A stretch of 64,000 nt of DNA from assembly GCA_023454175.1 (NCBI GenBank), contig JAEXRW010000025.1:186001-250000 (forward strand), given 5' to 3'. The DNA comes from Bacillota bacterium (lineage in GTDB: Bacteria > Bacillota > Clostridia > Christensenellales > JAEXRW01). This document shows, in pieces, positions 49,795 to 58,399 of the stretch. How positions within the stretch are numbered: position 1 is the first letter of the stretch; each line of letters starts with the position of its first letter. Position numbers and translations under genes: made by a program. The notes below the pieces were generated by a model. It was not told the DNA's origin. It did not search any database and saw only the letters and a program-made list of their open reading frames with translations.

Positions 49795-51135
49795 TTGCCT
49801 TTGGATAAAACGATAACGGTCGGAGCCGTTTCCCTGGGCTGCCCCAAAAACCTGGTGGATGCCGAGTACATGCTGGGCATCCTCCAAAACAAAGGATATA
49901 AGATATCCAATGATCCAGCTGTTGCGGATGTGATCCTGGTAAATACCTGCGGATTCATCGATGCCGCCAAGGAAGAGTCCATCGCCACGATCTTCGAAAT
50001 GGCCCGGTACAAGCGAGACGGGAAATGCCGGGCGCTGATCGTAACCGGCTGCCTGTCCCAGCGCTACGGCGCTGAACTGGCAGAAGAGATGCCCGAAGTG
50101 GACGCCTTCACCGGCATCCACGATACGGAGAAGATCGCCGACATCATTGAGGATGCATTGAGAGATAAACGGCCGTTTGTATTCACTCAGGACCCCTGCA
50201 GGCAGTACGCGGAAACGCCGAGGCTGCTGACCACCCCTTCCTACAGCGCCTATATCCGCATCGCCGACGGGTGCAGCAACCTGTGCAGCTACTGCGCCAT
50301 CCCGGGGATACGCGGCCCGCTCCGCAGCCGTACGATGGAGGATATCCTCCAGGAAACGGAAAGGCTCTGCGAACAGGGCGTGCGGGAAGGCATCCTGATC
50401 GCCCAGGATACGACCCAGTACGGGATCGACCTGTACGGGAAACCCATGCTCGCGGAACTACTGAACCGGCTGGGCGGTATGGGCCTGCACTGGATCCGGG
50501 TCATGTACATGAATCCCGAACGGATCACGGACGCATTGATTGAAACAATCAAAAACGACCCGAAGATATGCAAATACCTGGATATACCCATCCAGCATGC
50601 CGATACCGGCATTTTAAAAGCGATGAACAGAAATCCGGATGTTGAACACATCGGAAGGCTGGTAGATTCCCTCAGGGATACCAGCGATGACTTTATCCTC
50701 AGGACCACGGTGATGGTGGGCTTCCCGGGGGAAACGGAGGAAGCTTTTACGCGGCTGGAGGATTTTATTGCAGCGCACCCGTTCGACCGCCTCGGCGCAT
50801 TCATGTACTCGCCCCAGGAAGGCACGGCGGCTGCGGGAATGCCGGATACCGTGCCTGACGATATCAAAATGCAGCGGTATGACAGCATCATGCAACTGCA
50901 AAGAGGCATATCCGCCAGGCTCAATTCGCAAAGAAAAGGCAGGAAATATGAAGTCCTTGCGGAGGGTCTGGACAAGGAAAGCGGTTTATACTACGGAAGG
51001 TCTTACGGGGAATGCCCCGGCATTGACGGCAAGATATTCTTCAAGTCAAAATATGATATCACGCCCGGACTATTCGTACCGGTGAAGATAACATCAACAG
51101 GGGATTATGATATGGTGGGGGAAATACTCGGATGA
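49795..51135 (+). CDS. rimO: Ribosomal protein S12 methylthiotransferase RimO
   Basis: RimO is a radical-SAM enzyme with two [4Fe-4S] clusters that methylthiolates Asp in S12 in E. coli. The 446-residue protein has the N-terminal cluster cysteines in SLGCPKN, VNTCGFID and VTGCLSQRY, the radical-SAM motif CSNLCSYCAIP near 160, and a C-terminal TRAM domain. TTG 49795 lies next to the ftsK stop, behind GGGAG. The related MiaB is excluded by the RimO-type start VSLGCPKNLVD and IPGIRGPLRSR. Confidence 0.94.
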   Translation: MPLDKTITVGAVSLGCPKNLVDAEYMLGILQNKGYKISNDPAVADVILVNTCGFIDAAKEESIATIFEMARYKRDGKCRALIVTGCLSQRYGAELAEEMPEVDAFTGIHDTEKIADIIEDALRDKRPFVFTQDPCRQYAETPRLLTTPSYSAYIRIADGCSNLCSYCAIPGIRGPLRSRTMEDILQETERLCEQGVREGILIAQDTTQYGIDLYGKPMLAELLNRLGGMGLHWIRVMYMNPERITDALIETIKNDPKICKYLDIPIQHADTGILKAMNRNPDVEHIGRLVDSLRDTSDDFILRTTVMVGFPGETEEAFTRLEDFIAAHPFDRLGAFMYSPQEGTAAAGMPDTVPDDIKMQRYDSIMQLQRGISARLNSQRKGRKYEVLAEGLDKESGLYYGRSYGECPGIDGKIFFKSKYDITPGLFVPVKITSTGDYDMVGEILG

Positions 51136-51731
51136 CGATCGCAACAAGGCTTACTTTAGTACGAATACTGATTATACCTGTATTCATTGTCGTATTTTAT
51201 CTGCAATACACATGGCAGGTATCATTTGGCTATATTCTGGCCGCGGTTATCTTTTTTATTGCGTCCATCACGGATGTGCTGGACGGGCATTTCGCACGGA
51301 AAATGAACCAGGTCAGCGAAATGGGCAAGCTGCTAGACCCCATCGCGGACAAGCTGCTCATTTCTTCCGCCATCCTGCTCCTGGTGGAAGCGCGCATGGT
51401 GGCCGCCTGGGTAGCCATCATCATCATCGGCAGGGAATTCATCATCAGCGCCTTCCGTATGGTCTCGGCGTCCAGGGGCAACATCATCGCGGCGCGCGGG
51501 CTTGGCAAGGCAAAGACGGTGCTGCAGACTATCGCGATCATTTTTATCCTGATACAGGATTGGCCGTTCAGATACTTGCTGCCGACGGATCAATGGGGAC
51601 AGATGCTGACCATCGGAAACATTATCCTGTATGTGTCGGTCATTCTGTCCATCATATCCCTGGTGGAGTATATCGTTCTCAATAAGCACGTGTTCAAAGC
51701 GGATCAACCGGAAAAAGAGGCAGTGAAATGA
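51132..51731 (+). CDS. pgsA: CDP-diacylglycerol--glycerol-3-phosphate 3-phosphatidyltransferase
   Basis: PgsA makes phosphatidylglycerolphosphate in the membrane from the product of CdsA. The 199-residue protein has about five membrane segments and the CDP-alcohol phosphotransferase motif DVLDGHFARKMNQVSEMGKLLDPIADKLL near residues 55-83 (DG..AR........G...D...D). It overlaps both neighbours by 4 bp, in a rimO-pgsA-cinA-recA row common in Bacillota. Confidence 0.96.
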   Translation: MTIATRLTLVRILIIPVFIVVFYLQYTWQVSFGYILAAVIFFIASITDVLDGHFARKMNQVSEMGKLLDPIADKLLISSAILLLVEARMVAAWVAIIIIGREFIISAFRMVSASRGNIIAARGLGKAKTVLQTIAIIFILIQDWPFRYLLPTDQWGQMLTIGNIILYVSVILSIISLVEYIVLNKHVFKADQPEKEAVK

Positions 51732-52972
51732 ACGCTGAAATCCTTTGCGTAGGCACAGAACTTCTGATGGGGCAGACCCTGAATACCGATGCGCGCTATC
51801 TTGCACAGAAACTGTCCGAACTGGGCATCAACCTGTATTACCAGACGACCGTGGGGGATAACCCCCGCAGGCTGAAAGAGGAATTCCTTCGGGCATGGTC
51901 GCGCTCCGATCTCGTGATCGCCACGGGCGGGCTGGGGCCCACGGAGGACGACCTGACGAAGGAGACCATCGCCGAAGCGCTGGGCATCGGGCTGGAGATA
52001 CATGAGGAGAGCCGGGAAAGGCTCATTGAATTCTTCCAAAAGCTGAATATCACACCCACGGGAAACAATTTCAAGCAGGTGCTGATGCCGCGCGGGTCCA
52101 TCGTGATGAACAACCAAAGGGGCACCGCCCCGGGCTGCATCATCGAAAAGGACGGGAAATGCGCCGTCATCCTGCCCGGGCCGCCCCGCGAGCTGGAACC
52201 GATGTTTGAAAACGAAGCCATGCCTTACCTTGCCGAAAAGACAGAGAACGCGCTGACTTCACGCATCCTCCACGTATTCGGTATCGGAGAATCCATGATC
52301 GAGGACAGACTGATCGACCTGGTGAAAAACCAGACCGATCCCACGCTGGCGCCCTATGCCGGCACAGCCGAGGTGGCGCTGCGGATCACCTCCTCCCACA
52401 AAAAGGGGGAGGACCCGTGGCCGCGGATCCTGCAGATGGAAAACGAGATCCGCGCAAGGCTCGGCGACCATGTCTATGGCATCGACAGGGATACCATGGA
52501 AAGCGTCGCGGCAGACCTGCTGATGCAGCGCGGGATGCGGCTGGCCACGGCGGAATCCTGCACGGGGGGCATGGTGAGCAGCAGGCTGGTGGATGTGCCC
52601 GGAATATCCTCGTCTTTATTATGCGGCATCGTGGCCTACGACAACGCCATGAAACAAAAACTGCTGGATGTGCCTGCGGGGCTCCTGGCCCAGTACGGGG
52701 CAGTCAGCGAACAGACCGCCGCCGCCATGGCGGAGGGGGCGCTGAAAACGAGCGGCGCGGATATCGCGCTGTCCACGACGGGCATCGCCGGGCCTGCGGG
52801 CGGGACGCCCGAAAAACCGGTGGGGCTCGTATACTGCGCAGTGGCGATGGCGAAACGGACTTTCGTGAAAAAACTGAATTTCAGCGGGGACAGGGAACGC
52901 ATCCGCCTGCGGACCACATTATACGTGCTGGATATGCTCAGGCGGGAACTCCTTGGGATACGGCAATCATAG
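51728..52972 (+). CDS. cinA: Competence/damage-inducible protein CinA
   Basis: CinA family proteins combine an N-terminal MoaB-like domain (ADP-ribose pyrophosphatase activity in some) and a C-terminal NMN amidohydrolase domain (PncC). The 414-residue protein has EILCVGTELLMGQTLNTDARYLA and TGGLGPTEDDLTKETIAEALG at the N-terminus, and the C-terminal motifs LATAESCTGGMVSSRLVDVPGISSS and TTGIAGPAGGTPEKPVGLVY. The start overlaps pgsA by 4 bp. It is followed by recA. Confidence 0.95.
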   Translation: MNAEILCVGTELLMGQTLNTDARYLAQKLSELGINLYYQTTVGDNPRRLKEEFLRAWSRSDLVIATGGLGPTEDDLTKETIAEALGIGLEIHEESRERLIEFFQKLNITPTGNNFKQVLMPRGSIVMNNQRGTAPGCIIEKDGKCAVILPGPPRELEPMFENEAMPYLAEKTENALTSRILHVFGIGESMIEDRLIDLVKNQTDPTLAPYAGTAEVALRITSSHKKGEDPWPRILQMENEIRARLGDHVYGIDRDTMESVAADLLMQRGMRLATAESCTGGMVSSRLVDVPGISSSLLCGIVAYDNAMKQKLLDVPAGLLAQYGAVSEQTAAAMAEGALKTSGADIALSTTGIAGPAGGTPEKPVGLVYCAVAMAKRTFVKKLNFSGDRERIRLRTTLYVLDMLRRELLGIRQS

Positions 52973-53017
52973 TAGAATCTTATTGACTGAATATAATCTG
53001 AAATGGGGTATGGGGAA

Positions 53018-54058
53018 ATGATCGAAAAACAAAAAGCATTGGAAATGGCGCTGAGCCAGATAGAAAAGCAGTTTGGGAAAGGCGCCGTCATGAAACTCGG
53101 CGCCGCATCGGCGAGCGTACGCATATCCGCGGTACCCACGGGATGCCTTGAACTGGACTTCGCCCTGGGGGTGGGCGGTATCCCGCGCGGCAGGATCACC
53201 GAGATCTTCGGGCCGGAGTCCAGCGGCAAGACCACCGTGGCCCTCCATGTGATCGCGGAAGCGCAGAAGCTGGGCGGGGCCGCGGCCTTCATCGACGCGG
53301 AGCACGCCCTGGACCCCAGCTATGCCGCTAAACTGGGCGTGGATGTGGAAAACCTGTACGTTTCCCAGCCCGATACCGGGGAACAGGCACTGGAAATATG
53401 CGAAGCGCTGGTGCGAAGCGGCGCCATCGACGTGGTGGTCATCGACTCGGTCGCGGCGCTCGTGCCCAAGGCGGAGATCGACGGGGACATGGGCGACTCC
53501 CATGTGGGGCTCCAGGCCCGCCTGATGTCCCAGGCGCTAAGGAAACTGGCCGGCGTGATCAGCAAGTCCAACACCGTGGCGATCTTCATCAACCAGCTCC
53601 GTGAAAAGGTGGGCGTGATGTTCGGCAACCCGGAAACGACCCCGGGCGGCAAGGCGCTGAAATTCTACGCCACCGTTCGGCTGGACGTACGGCGGATCGA
53701 ATCGCTGAAATCCGGCGCCGAGGTCATCGGCAACCGGACGCGCGTAAAGATCGTGAAAAACAAAGTGGCCCCTCCTTTCCGGGTGGCGGAATTCGATATC
53801 CTTTACGGGGTGGGGATCTCGAAGGAAGGGACGATCCTGGATATGTCGGTGGCGCACAATCTCATCGGCAAGACCGGCTCCTGGTATACCTACCAGGATG
53901 AGCGGATCGGTCAGGGCAGGGAAAACGCGAGGCTGTACATCAAAAACAACCCGGCGGTATTGGAGGAACTGGAGAAAAAACTGCGGGAAAAATTCAACGT
54001 GGAGACGATGCCTGCTCCCGCCAAGGAAGAAGAGGACGAACAGGAACCGCTCGAATAG
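53018..54058 (+). CDS. recA: Recombinase A
   Basis: RecA pairs homologous DNA and triggers LexA self-cleavage. The protein starts IEKQKALEMALSQIEKQFGKGAVMKLG and has Walker A GPESSGKT near 66, VVIDSVAALVPKAEIDG, the mobile loop L2 region NQLREKVGVMFGNPETTPGGKALKFY and an acidic C-terminal tail. ATG 53018 (346 residues) gives the standard N-terminus; ATG 53003 would add five residues and has no binding site. I find no CGAACNNNNGTTCG-type SOS box in the 45 bp before it. Confidence 0.99.
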   Translation: MIEKQKALEMALSQIEKQFGKGAVMKLGAASASVRISAVPTGCLELDFALGVGGIPRGRITEIFGPESSGKTTVALHVIAEAQKLGGAAAFIDAEHALDPSYAAKLGVDVENLYVSQPDTGEQALEICEALVRSGAIDVVVIDSVAALVPKAEIDGDMGDSHVGLQARLMSQALRKLAGVISKSNTVAIFINQLREKVGVMFGNPETTPGGKALKFYATVRLDVRRIESLKSGAEVIGNRTRVKIVKNKVAPPFRVAEFDILYGVGISKEGTILDMSVAHNLIGKTGSWYTYQDERIGQGRENARLYIKNNPAVLEELEKKLREKFNVETMPAPAKEEEDEQEPLE

Positions 54059-54067
54059 CACTTTAAC

Positions 54068-54096
54068 TTGACTTTTAATTCTATTAGGAATACAAT
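54068..54096 (+). promoter_or_regulatory. Promoter of rny
   Basis: TTGACT (54068-54073), 17 bp, TACAAT (54091-54096), directly after recA. It leaves a leader of about 115 bases, A+T-rich, with no clear structure, before the rny start at 54218. Confidence 0.7.
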
Positions 54097-54217
54097 TTCT
54101 TGTAAGTGTGATTTCCGGTTTTAATCATGCTTTGATTTGAAATATGCAATTTGAAAACAAGTTTGAGTACAACGATCACTCAAGCTTATCATACTACGAG
54201 GAGGTGCAAACAAACAG

Positions 54218-55762
54218 GTGGAATGGATTTTGCCAACGATTATCGGTATCGTGATCGCCGGAGGCGGCGGCCTTCTGGGCGGATATTTCTATCGCAAGAA
54301 TGTCGCGGAGGCCAAGGTAGGCAAAGCCGAACAGGCGGCCAAACGACTGGTTGACGAAGCTCAGAAACGGGCCGAGGCGCTCAGAAAAGAAACGGTACTG
54401 GAGGCAAAAGAAGAGGTCCACAGACTTCGCAACGAATTTGAAAGAGAAAGCCGTGAAAGGCGCAACGAGCTGCAAAGGTCCGAAAGAAGGGTATTGCAGC
54501 GCGAGGAATTTCTGGACAAGAAGCTTGAAACCCTGGAACAACGCGAGGAATCCACCAGCAGAAGGCTGAAGGATATCTCCAAACAACAGGAAGCCATTGA
54601 AGCTCTACACAAAAAGCAGCTGGAAGAACTGGAGAAAATATCCGGTTTGAGCAGGGACGAAGCAAAGGCATTGCTGCTTCAGAATGTCGAAAAAGATGCA
54701 AGGCATGAGATGGCAGCGCTGGTACGTGAAATTGAGGCAAAAGCAAAAGAAGAAGCCGAAAAGAAAGCGCGTGATATTATCGGGTTGTCCATCCAAAAAT
54801 GCGCTGCCGACCACGTAGCGGAGACCACCGTGTCCGTCGTTCCCCTCCCCAATGACGAAATGAAGGGGAGGATCATCGGGCGCGAAGGCAGAAACATCCG
54901 CACGCTGGAGACAGCCACGGGCATCGACCTGATCATAGATGATACACCAGAGGCTGTGATACTCTCCGGCTTTGATCCGGTCAGAAGGGAAGTAGCCAGG
55001 ATCGCACTCGAAAGGCTCATCCTGGACGGCAGGATACATCCGGCAAAGATAGAGGAAATGGTGGAAAAGGCACAGAAGGAAGTGGAGAACCAGATCAAGG
55101 AAGCCGGCGAACAGGCGGTTTTCGAGGTCGGCATCCACAACATCCATCCCGAATTGTGCAAACTGCTGGGGAGGCTCAAATACAGGACAAGCTACGGTCA
55201 AAATGTGCTGAAGCATTCACTGGAAGTGGCGCATCTGGCCGGACTGATGGCGGCGGAGCTGGGCGGGGATATCACCCTTGCCAAGCGCGCAGGGCTGTTG
55301 CACGATATTGGAAAAGCGGCGGATCATGAGATCGAAGGCCCGCACGTACAGATCGGCGCCAACCTTGCAAAGAAATACAGGGAAAACAACGACGTCATCA
55401 ACGCTATAGCCGCCCATCACGGGGATGTGGAACCCACCACCCTGGAAGCCGTTCTGGTACAGGCGGCGGACGCCATATCCGCAGCGCGGCCAGGGGCAAG
55501 GCGGGAGACCCTTGAAAACTATATCAAGCGGCTGGAAAAACTCGAAGAAATCGCAAATTCGTTTGAAGGCGTGGACAAATCGTTTGCCATACAGGCAGGC
55601 AGGGAAATAAGGATCATCGTAAAACCGGAAGATATCAATGACGAAGGCATCCTATTGATTGCCAAGGAGATCGTCAAGAAGATCGAAAACGAAATGGATT
55701 ACCCGGGACAGATCAAGGTAAATGTCATCAGAGAAACCAGAGCAGTGGAATATGCGAAATAA
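54218..55762 (+). CDS. rny: Ribonuclease Y
   Basis: RNase Y is the membrane-anchored endonuclease that starts mRNA decay in many Gram-positives. The 514-residue protein has one N-terminal membrane helix (ILPTIIGIVIAGGGGLLGGYFY), a long charged coiled coil (about 30-190), a KH domain (LPNDEMKGRIIGREGRNIRTLETATGIDLIIDD) near 208-245 and an HD domain with HSLEVAHLAGLMAAELGGD and LLHDIGKAADHE near 330-370. The GTG start follows GAGGAGGTG (54198-54206). It pairs functionally with pnp in this window. Confidence 0.97.
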   Translation: MEWILPTIIGIVIAGGGGLLGGYFYRKNVAEAKVGKAEQAAKRLVDEAQKRAEALRKETVLEAKEEVHRLRNEFERESRERRNELQRSERRVLQREEFLDKKLETLEQREESTSRRLKDISKQQEAIEALHKKQLEELEKISGLSRDEAKALLLQNVEKDARHEMAALVREIEAKAKEEAEKKARDIIGLSIQKCAADHVAETTVSVVPLPNDEMKGRIIGREGRNIRTLETATGIDLIIDDTPEAVILSGFDPVRREVARIALERLILDGRIHPAKIEEMVEKAQKEVENQIKEAGEQAVFEVGIHNIHPELCKLLGRLKYRTSYGQNVLKHSLEVAHLAGLMAAELGGDITLAKRAGLLHDIGKAADHEIEGPHVQIGANLAKKYRENNDVINAIAAHHGDVEPTTLEAVLVQAADAISAARPGARRETLENYIKRLEKLEEIANSFEGVDKSFAIQAGREIRIIVKPEDINDEGILLIAKEIVKKIENEMDYPGQIKVNVIRETRAVEYAK

Positions 55763-55789
55763 AGGATATGCCAAAAGCATATCCTTTTT
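55761..55789 (+). terminator. Rho-independent terminator after rny
   Basis: AAAGGATATGC (55761-55771) pairs perfectly with GCATATCCTTT (55777-55787) around CAAAA, with Ts to 55789. The stem begins at the rny stop codon. Confidence 0.9.
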
Positions 55790-55804
55790 CCATAGTGGTG
55801 ATGG

Positions 55805-56749
55805 ATGATGGAATCATTGCGGTTTGCGGATGCGCACTGCGATTTTCTTTACAATATGACCTATCAGGGACGGAGCATCAAGGATGCCCCGTCTGATAAC
55901 GCGCATATCACGCTGGATTCCCTCTCCGGAGGCGGTATCTGCCTGCAGAATTTCGCCGTGTGGGTGGATATAGAGGCCCATATCCATCCATTGGAGATGG
56001 CGCTGGAAATGGTGGATTCCTTCTACAGGATGATCGAGGAGTCGGAAGGGAAGATATTATTTCTGGACCGTGAAAACGCCCCTGAGACCGTTTCAGGAGG
56101 CAAAACAGGCGCCCTGCTTTCGCTGGAAGGTGCAGACTGCCTCTGCAATTCACCTTCCATCCTGGATATATTCCACAGGCTGGGCGTACGGATGATCTCG
56201 CTCACCTGGAACCAGAAAAATGACCTTGCGTGCGGCGCGCATACGCGGCATGATACCGGCCTTTCACAAGCCGGCAGGGAGACGGTCAAAAACATAAACA
56301 GGCGTAATATCGCGTTGGATGTGGCGCATCTGGGCAGGAAAAGCTTTTGGGAAGCTTACAAACTCTCCGATGCGCCCGTCATATGCAGCCATACCTGCGC
56401 CAACAGGCTCCGGGAACACCCCCGGAATCTGGACGATGACCAGATCAAGGCCATGATCGAATGCAGGGGCTTTATCGGCATCACCTTTTTCCCGACCTTC
56501 ATCAGCAGCGGCCGGTCCACGACGGAAGACATCTGCAGGCATATCGACCATGTCGTATCCCTCGGGGGGAGCGACTGCGTGGGCATCGGCTCGGATTTTG
56601 ACGGGATCAAAACCACGCCCGAAGGGATCAAAGGCCCCCGGGACATGATGCGCATCGCCGAAGGACTCGAACGGATGGGGTATAGCATGGAGGCCATCCG
56701 TAAAATTGCTTATGGCAATTTGATGGATTATATAATAAAATTTCTGTAG
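55805..56749 (+). CDS. Membrane dipeptidase-like hydrolase (peptidase family M19)
   Basis: M19 enzymes are dinuclear zinc dipeptidases. The 314-residue protein has the metal ligands HxD in FADAHCDFLYNM, a bridging glutamate in LLSLEGADCL, histidine in VICSHTCAN, and the aspartate in VGIGSDFDGIKTTPEG. There is no signal peptide, so the enzyme is probably cytoplasmic despite the family name. Two adjacent ATGs (55805, 55808) are both possible. It lies alone between rny and purB. Substrate specificity is unknown; D-containing or glycine dipeptides are usual for relatives. Confidence 0.9.
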   Translation: MMESLRFADAHCDFLYNMTYQGRSIKDAPSDNAHITLDSLSGGGICLQNFAVWVDIEAHIHPLEMALEMVDSFYRMIEESEGKILFLDRENAPETVSGGKTGALLSLEGADCLCNSPSILDIFHRLGVRMISLTWNQKNDLACGAHTRHDTGLSQAGRETVKNINRRNIALDVAHLGRKSFWEAYKLSDAPVICSHTCANRLREHPRNLDDDQIKAMIECRGFIGITFFPTFISSGRSTTEDICRHIDHVVSLGGSDCVGIGSDFDGIKTTPEGIKGPRDMMRIAEGLERMGYSMEAIRKIAYGNLMDYIIKFL

Positions 56750-56783
56750 ACGGATCAATTACTTTTCAAAGGATGATACAGGG

Positions 56784-58214
56784 ATGTACGATACGTATGA
56801 AAACCCGCTGGTAAGGCGGTATGCCGGCAGGGAAATGGCCGCGCTTTTTTCGGACGACACAAAATTCCGTACCTGGCGGAGGCTCTGGATCGCACTGGCT
56901 GAAGCCGAAAAAGACCTCGGCCTGGGGATCACGGATGAGCAGCTGGCGGAAATGAAGGCCTTTGCGGACGATATCAATTATGATGTGGCCGTCAAAAAGG
57001 AAAAAGAGTGCCGCCACGACGTCATGGCCCATATCCATGCCTACGGGAAACAGTGTAAAAAGGCCATGCCCATCATCCACCTGGGCGCCACCAGCTGCTA
57101 CGTGGGGGACAATACCGATATCATCCTCATGCGGGATGCACTGAAACTGATCAAAAAGAAGCTCGTTAACTGCATGGACGCCCTGTCCCGTTTTTCGCTG
57201 CAGTACAAGGACATGCCCACCCTCGGGTTCACCCATTTCCAGCCCGCCCAACTCACGACGGTAGGGAAGCGGGCCTGCCTGTGGCTGCAGGACCTGCTGA
57301 TGGATTACGGGGAACTGGAACACGCGGTATCGGGTTTGAAGCTTTTGGGCGTGAAGGGGACCACGGGTACGCAGGCAAGCTTTCTGGAGCTGTTTGACGG
57401 GGACCATGAAAAAGTCAAGGCGCTGGATGAAGCGGTCGCAAAAAAGATGGGATTTGCACACACATTCCCGGTGACGGGCCAGACCTACCCGCGCAAACTG
57501 GATAATACGGTGTTGAACGTCCTTTCGGGCATCGCCCAGAGCGCTTATAAATTCAGCAACGACATGCGACTGCTGCAAAGCATGAAGGAGATCGAGGAGC
57601 CGTTTGAAAAGGGCCAGGTGGGTTCCTCCGCCATGGCGTACAAGCGCAACCCCATGCGTTCGGAAAGGATCTCGTCCCTTTCCCGCTATGTGCTCAGCCT
57701 GGCCTTCAACACAGGGATCACCGCGGGCACGCAGTGGTTTGAACGGACGCTGGATGATTCCGCGAACCGCAGGATCACCATCCCGCAGGCGTTCCTGGCC
57801 GTGGATGCCATTTTGATCATCTACCACAACATCACAAGCAACCTTGTCGTATATCCGAAGGTGATCGACGCCCGCATCCAAAGCGAACTGCCTTTTATGG
57901 CGACCGAAAACATCCTGATGGACGCCGTGAAAAAAGGTGGGGACCGGCAGGCGCTCCACGAAAAGATCCGCCGGTATTCCATGGAAGCGGCGCACAGGGT
58001 CAAGGCGGAAGGCCTGGACAACAACCTCATCGAGCTGATCGCAAAAGATCCGGCATTCGGCATGAGCAGGGAGGAGATCCTGGCTACGCTGGCCCCGGTC
58101 CATTATACCGGCCGCGCGCCGCAGCAGACGGAGGAATTCAATAAAGATCATATTCAGCCTGTTCTTCACAAAGAGTCGGCGCTTCTGGGGATGAAGGAAG
58201 ACGTAAGCATATGA
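56784..58214 (+). CDS. purB: Adenylosuccinate lyase
   Basis: PurB acts twice in purine synthesis, releasing fumarate from SAICAR and from adenylosuccinate. The 476-residue protein has HDVMAHIHAYG, the fumarase-superfamily signature GSSAMAYKRNPMRSERISSL with the catalytic serine near residue 280, and ASFLELFDGDHEKV. It is the longer, eukaryote-like subtype of about 475 residues. AGGATG followed by AGGG lies before the ATG. The gene ends in a terminator shared with the opposing tRNA gene. Confidence 0.96.
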   Translation: MYDTYENPLVRRYAGREMAALFSDDTKFRTWRRLWIALAEAEKDLGLGITDEQLAEMKAFADDINYDVAVKKEKECRHDVMAHIHAYGKQCKKAMPIIHLGATSCYVGDNTDIILMRDALKLIKKKLVNCMDALSRFSLQYKDMPTLGFTHFQPAQLTTVGKRACLWLQDLLMDYGELEHAVSGLKLLGVKGTTGTQASFLELFDGDHEKVKALDEAVAKKMGFAHTFPVTGQTYPRKLDNTVLNVLSGIAQSAYKFSNDMRLLQSMKEIEEPFEKGQVGSSAMAYKRNPMRSERISSLSRYVLSLAFNTGITAGTQWFERTLDDSANRRITIPQAFLAVDAILIIYHNITSNLVVYPKVIDARIQSELPFMATENILMDAVKKGGDRQALHEKIRRYSMEAAHRVKAEGLDNNLIELIAKDPAFGMSREEILATLAPVHYTGRAPQQTEEFNKDHIQPVLHKESALLGMKEDVSI

Positions 58215-58242
58215 AAAAGGCTGTGAAACAACACAGCCTTTT
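58215..58242. terminator. Bidirectional terminator between purB and tRNA-Trp
   Basis: AAAAGGCTGTG (58215-58225) pairs perfectly with CACAGCCTTTT (58232-58242) around AAACAA. The A-run and T-run on the two sides suit termination in both directions, fitting the converging genes. Confidence 0.85.
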
Positions 58243-58316
58243 GGCAGGGGAGACGCGACTCGAACACGCAACCAATGGTTTTGGAGACCACTACTCTACC
58301 ATTGAGCTACTCCCCT
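58242..58316 (-). tRNA. tRNA-Trp (anticodon CCA)
   Basis: On the minus strand the sequence begins AGGGGAG and ends CTCCCCT-G followed by an encoded CCA (58244-58242). D arm AGCTCAATGGTAGAGT, anticodon loop CTCCAAA with anticodon CCA, and the T arm containing GTTCGAGTC are all recognisable, and the acceptor stem pairs over seven bases. It is one of the few minus-strand genes in the window and has its own strong promoter. Confidence 0.97.
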
Positions 58317-58348
58317 AGAAAATGTGCATCCTGAAAGACGCAAACAAA

Positions 58349-58377
58349 ATTATATCCAAAAAGCTGCTGCAAGTCAA
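58349..58377 (-). promoter_or_regulatory. Promoter of tRNA-Trp
   Basis: Read on the minus strand, TTGACT (58377-58372), 17 bp, and the perfect TATAAT (58354-58349). The tRNA 5' end is 33 bases downstream. It lies in the divergent gap before proC. Confidence 0.85.
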
Positions 58378-58399
58378 GCGTTTCGGAGGCGATAAATAG

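Noticed and set aside
56766..58271. A 501-codon open frame on the minus strand
   Set aside because: Antisense to purB and running into the tRNA-Trp gene; no protein signature.
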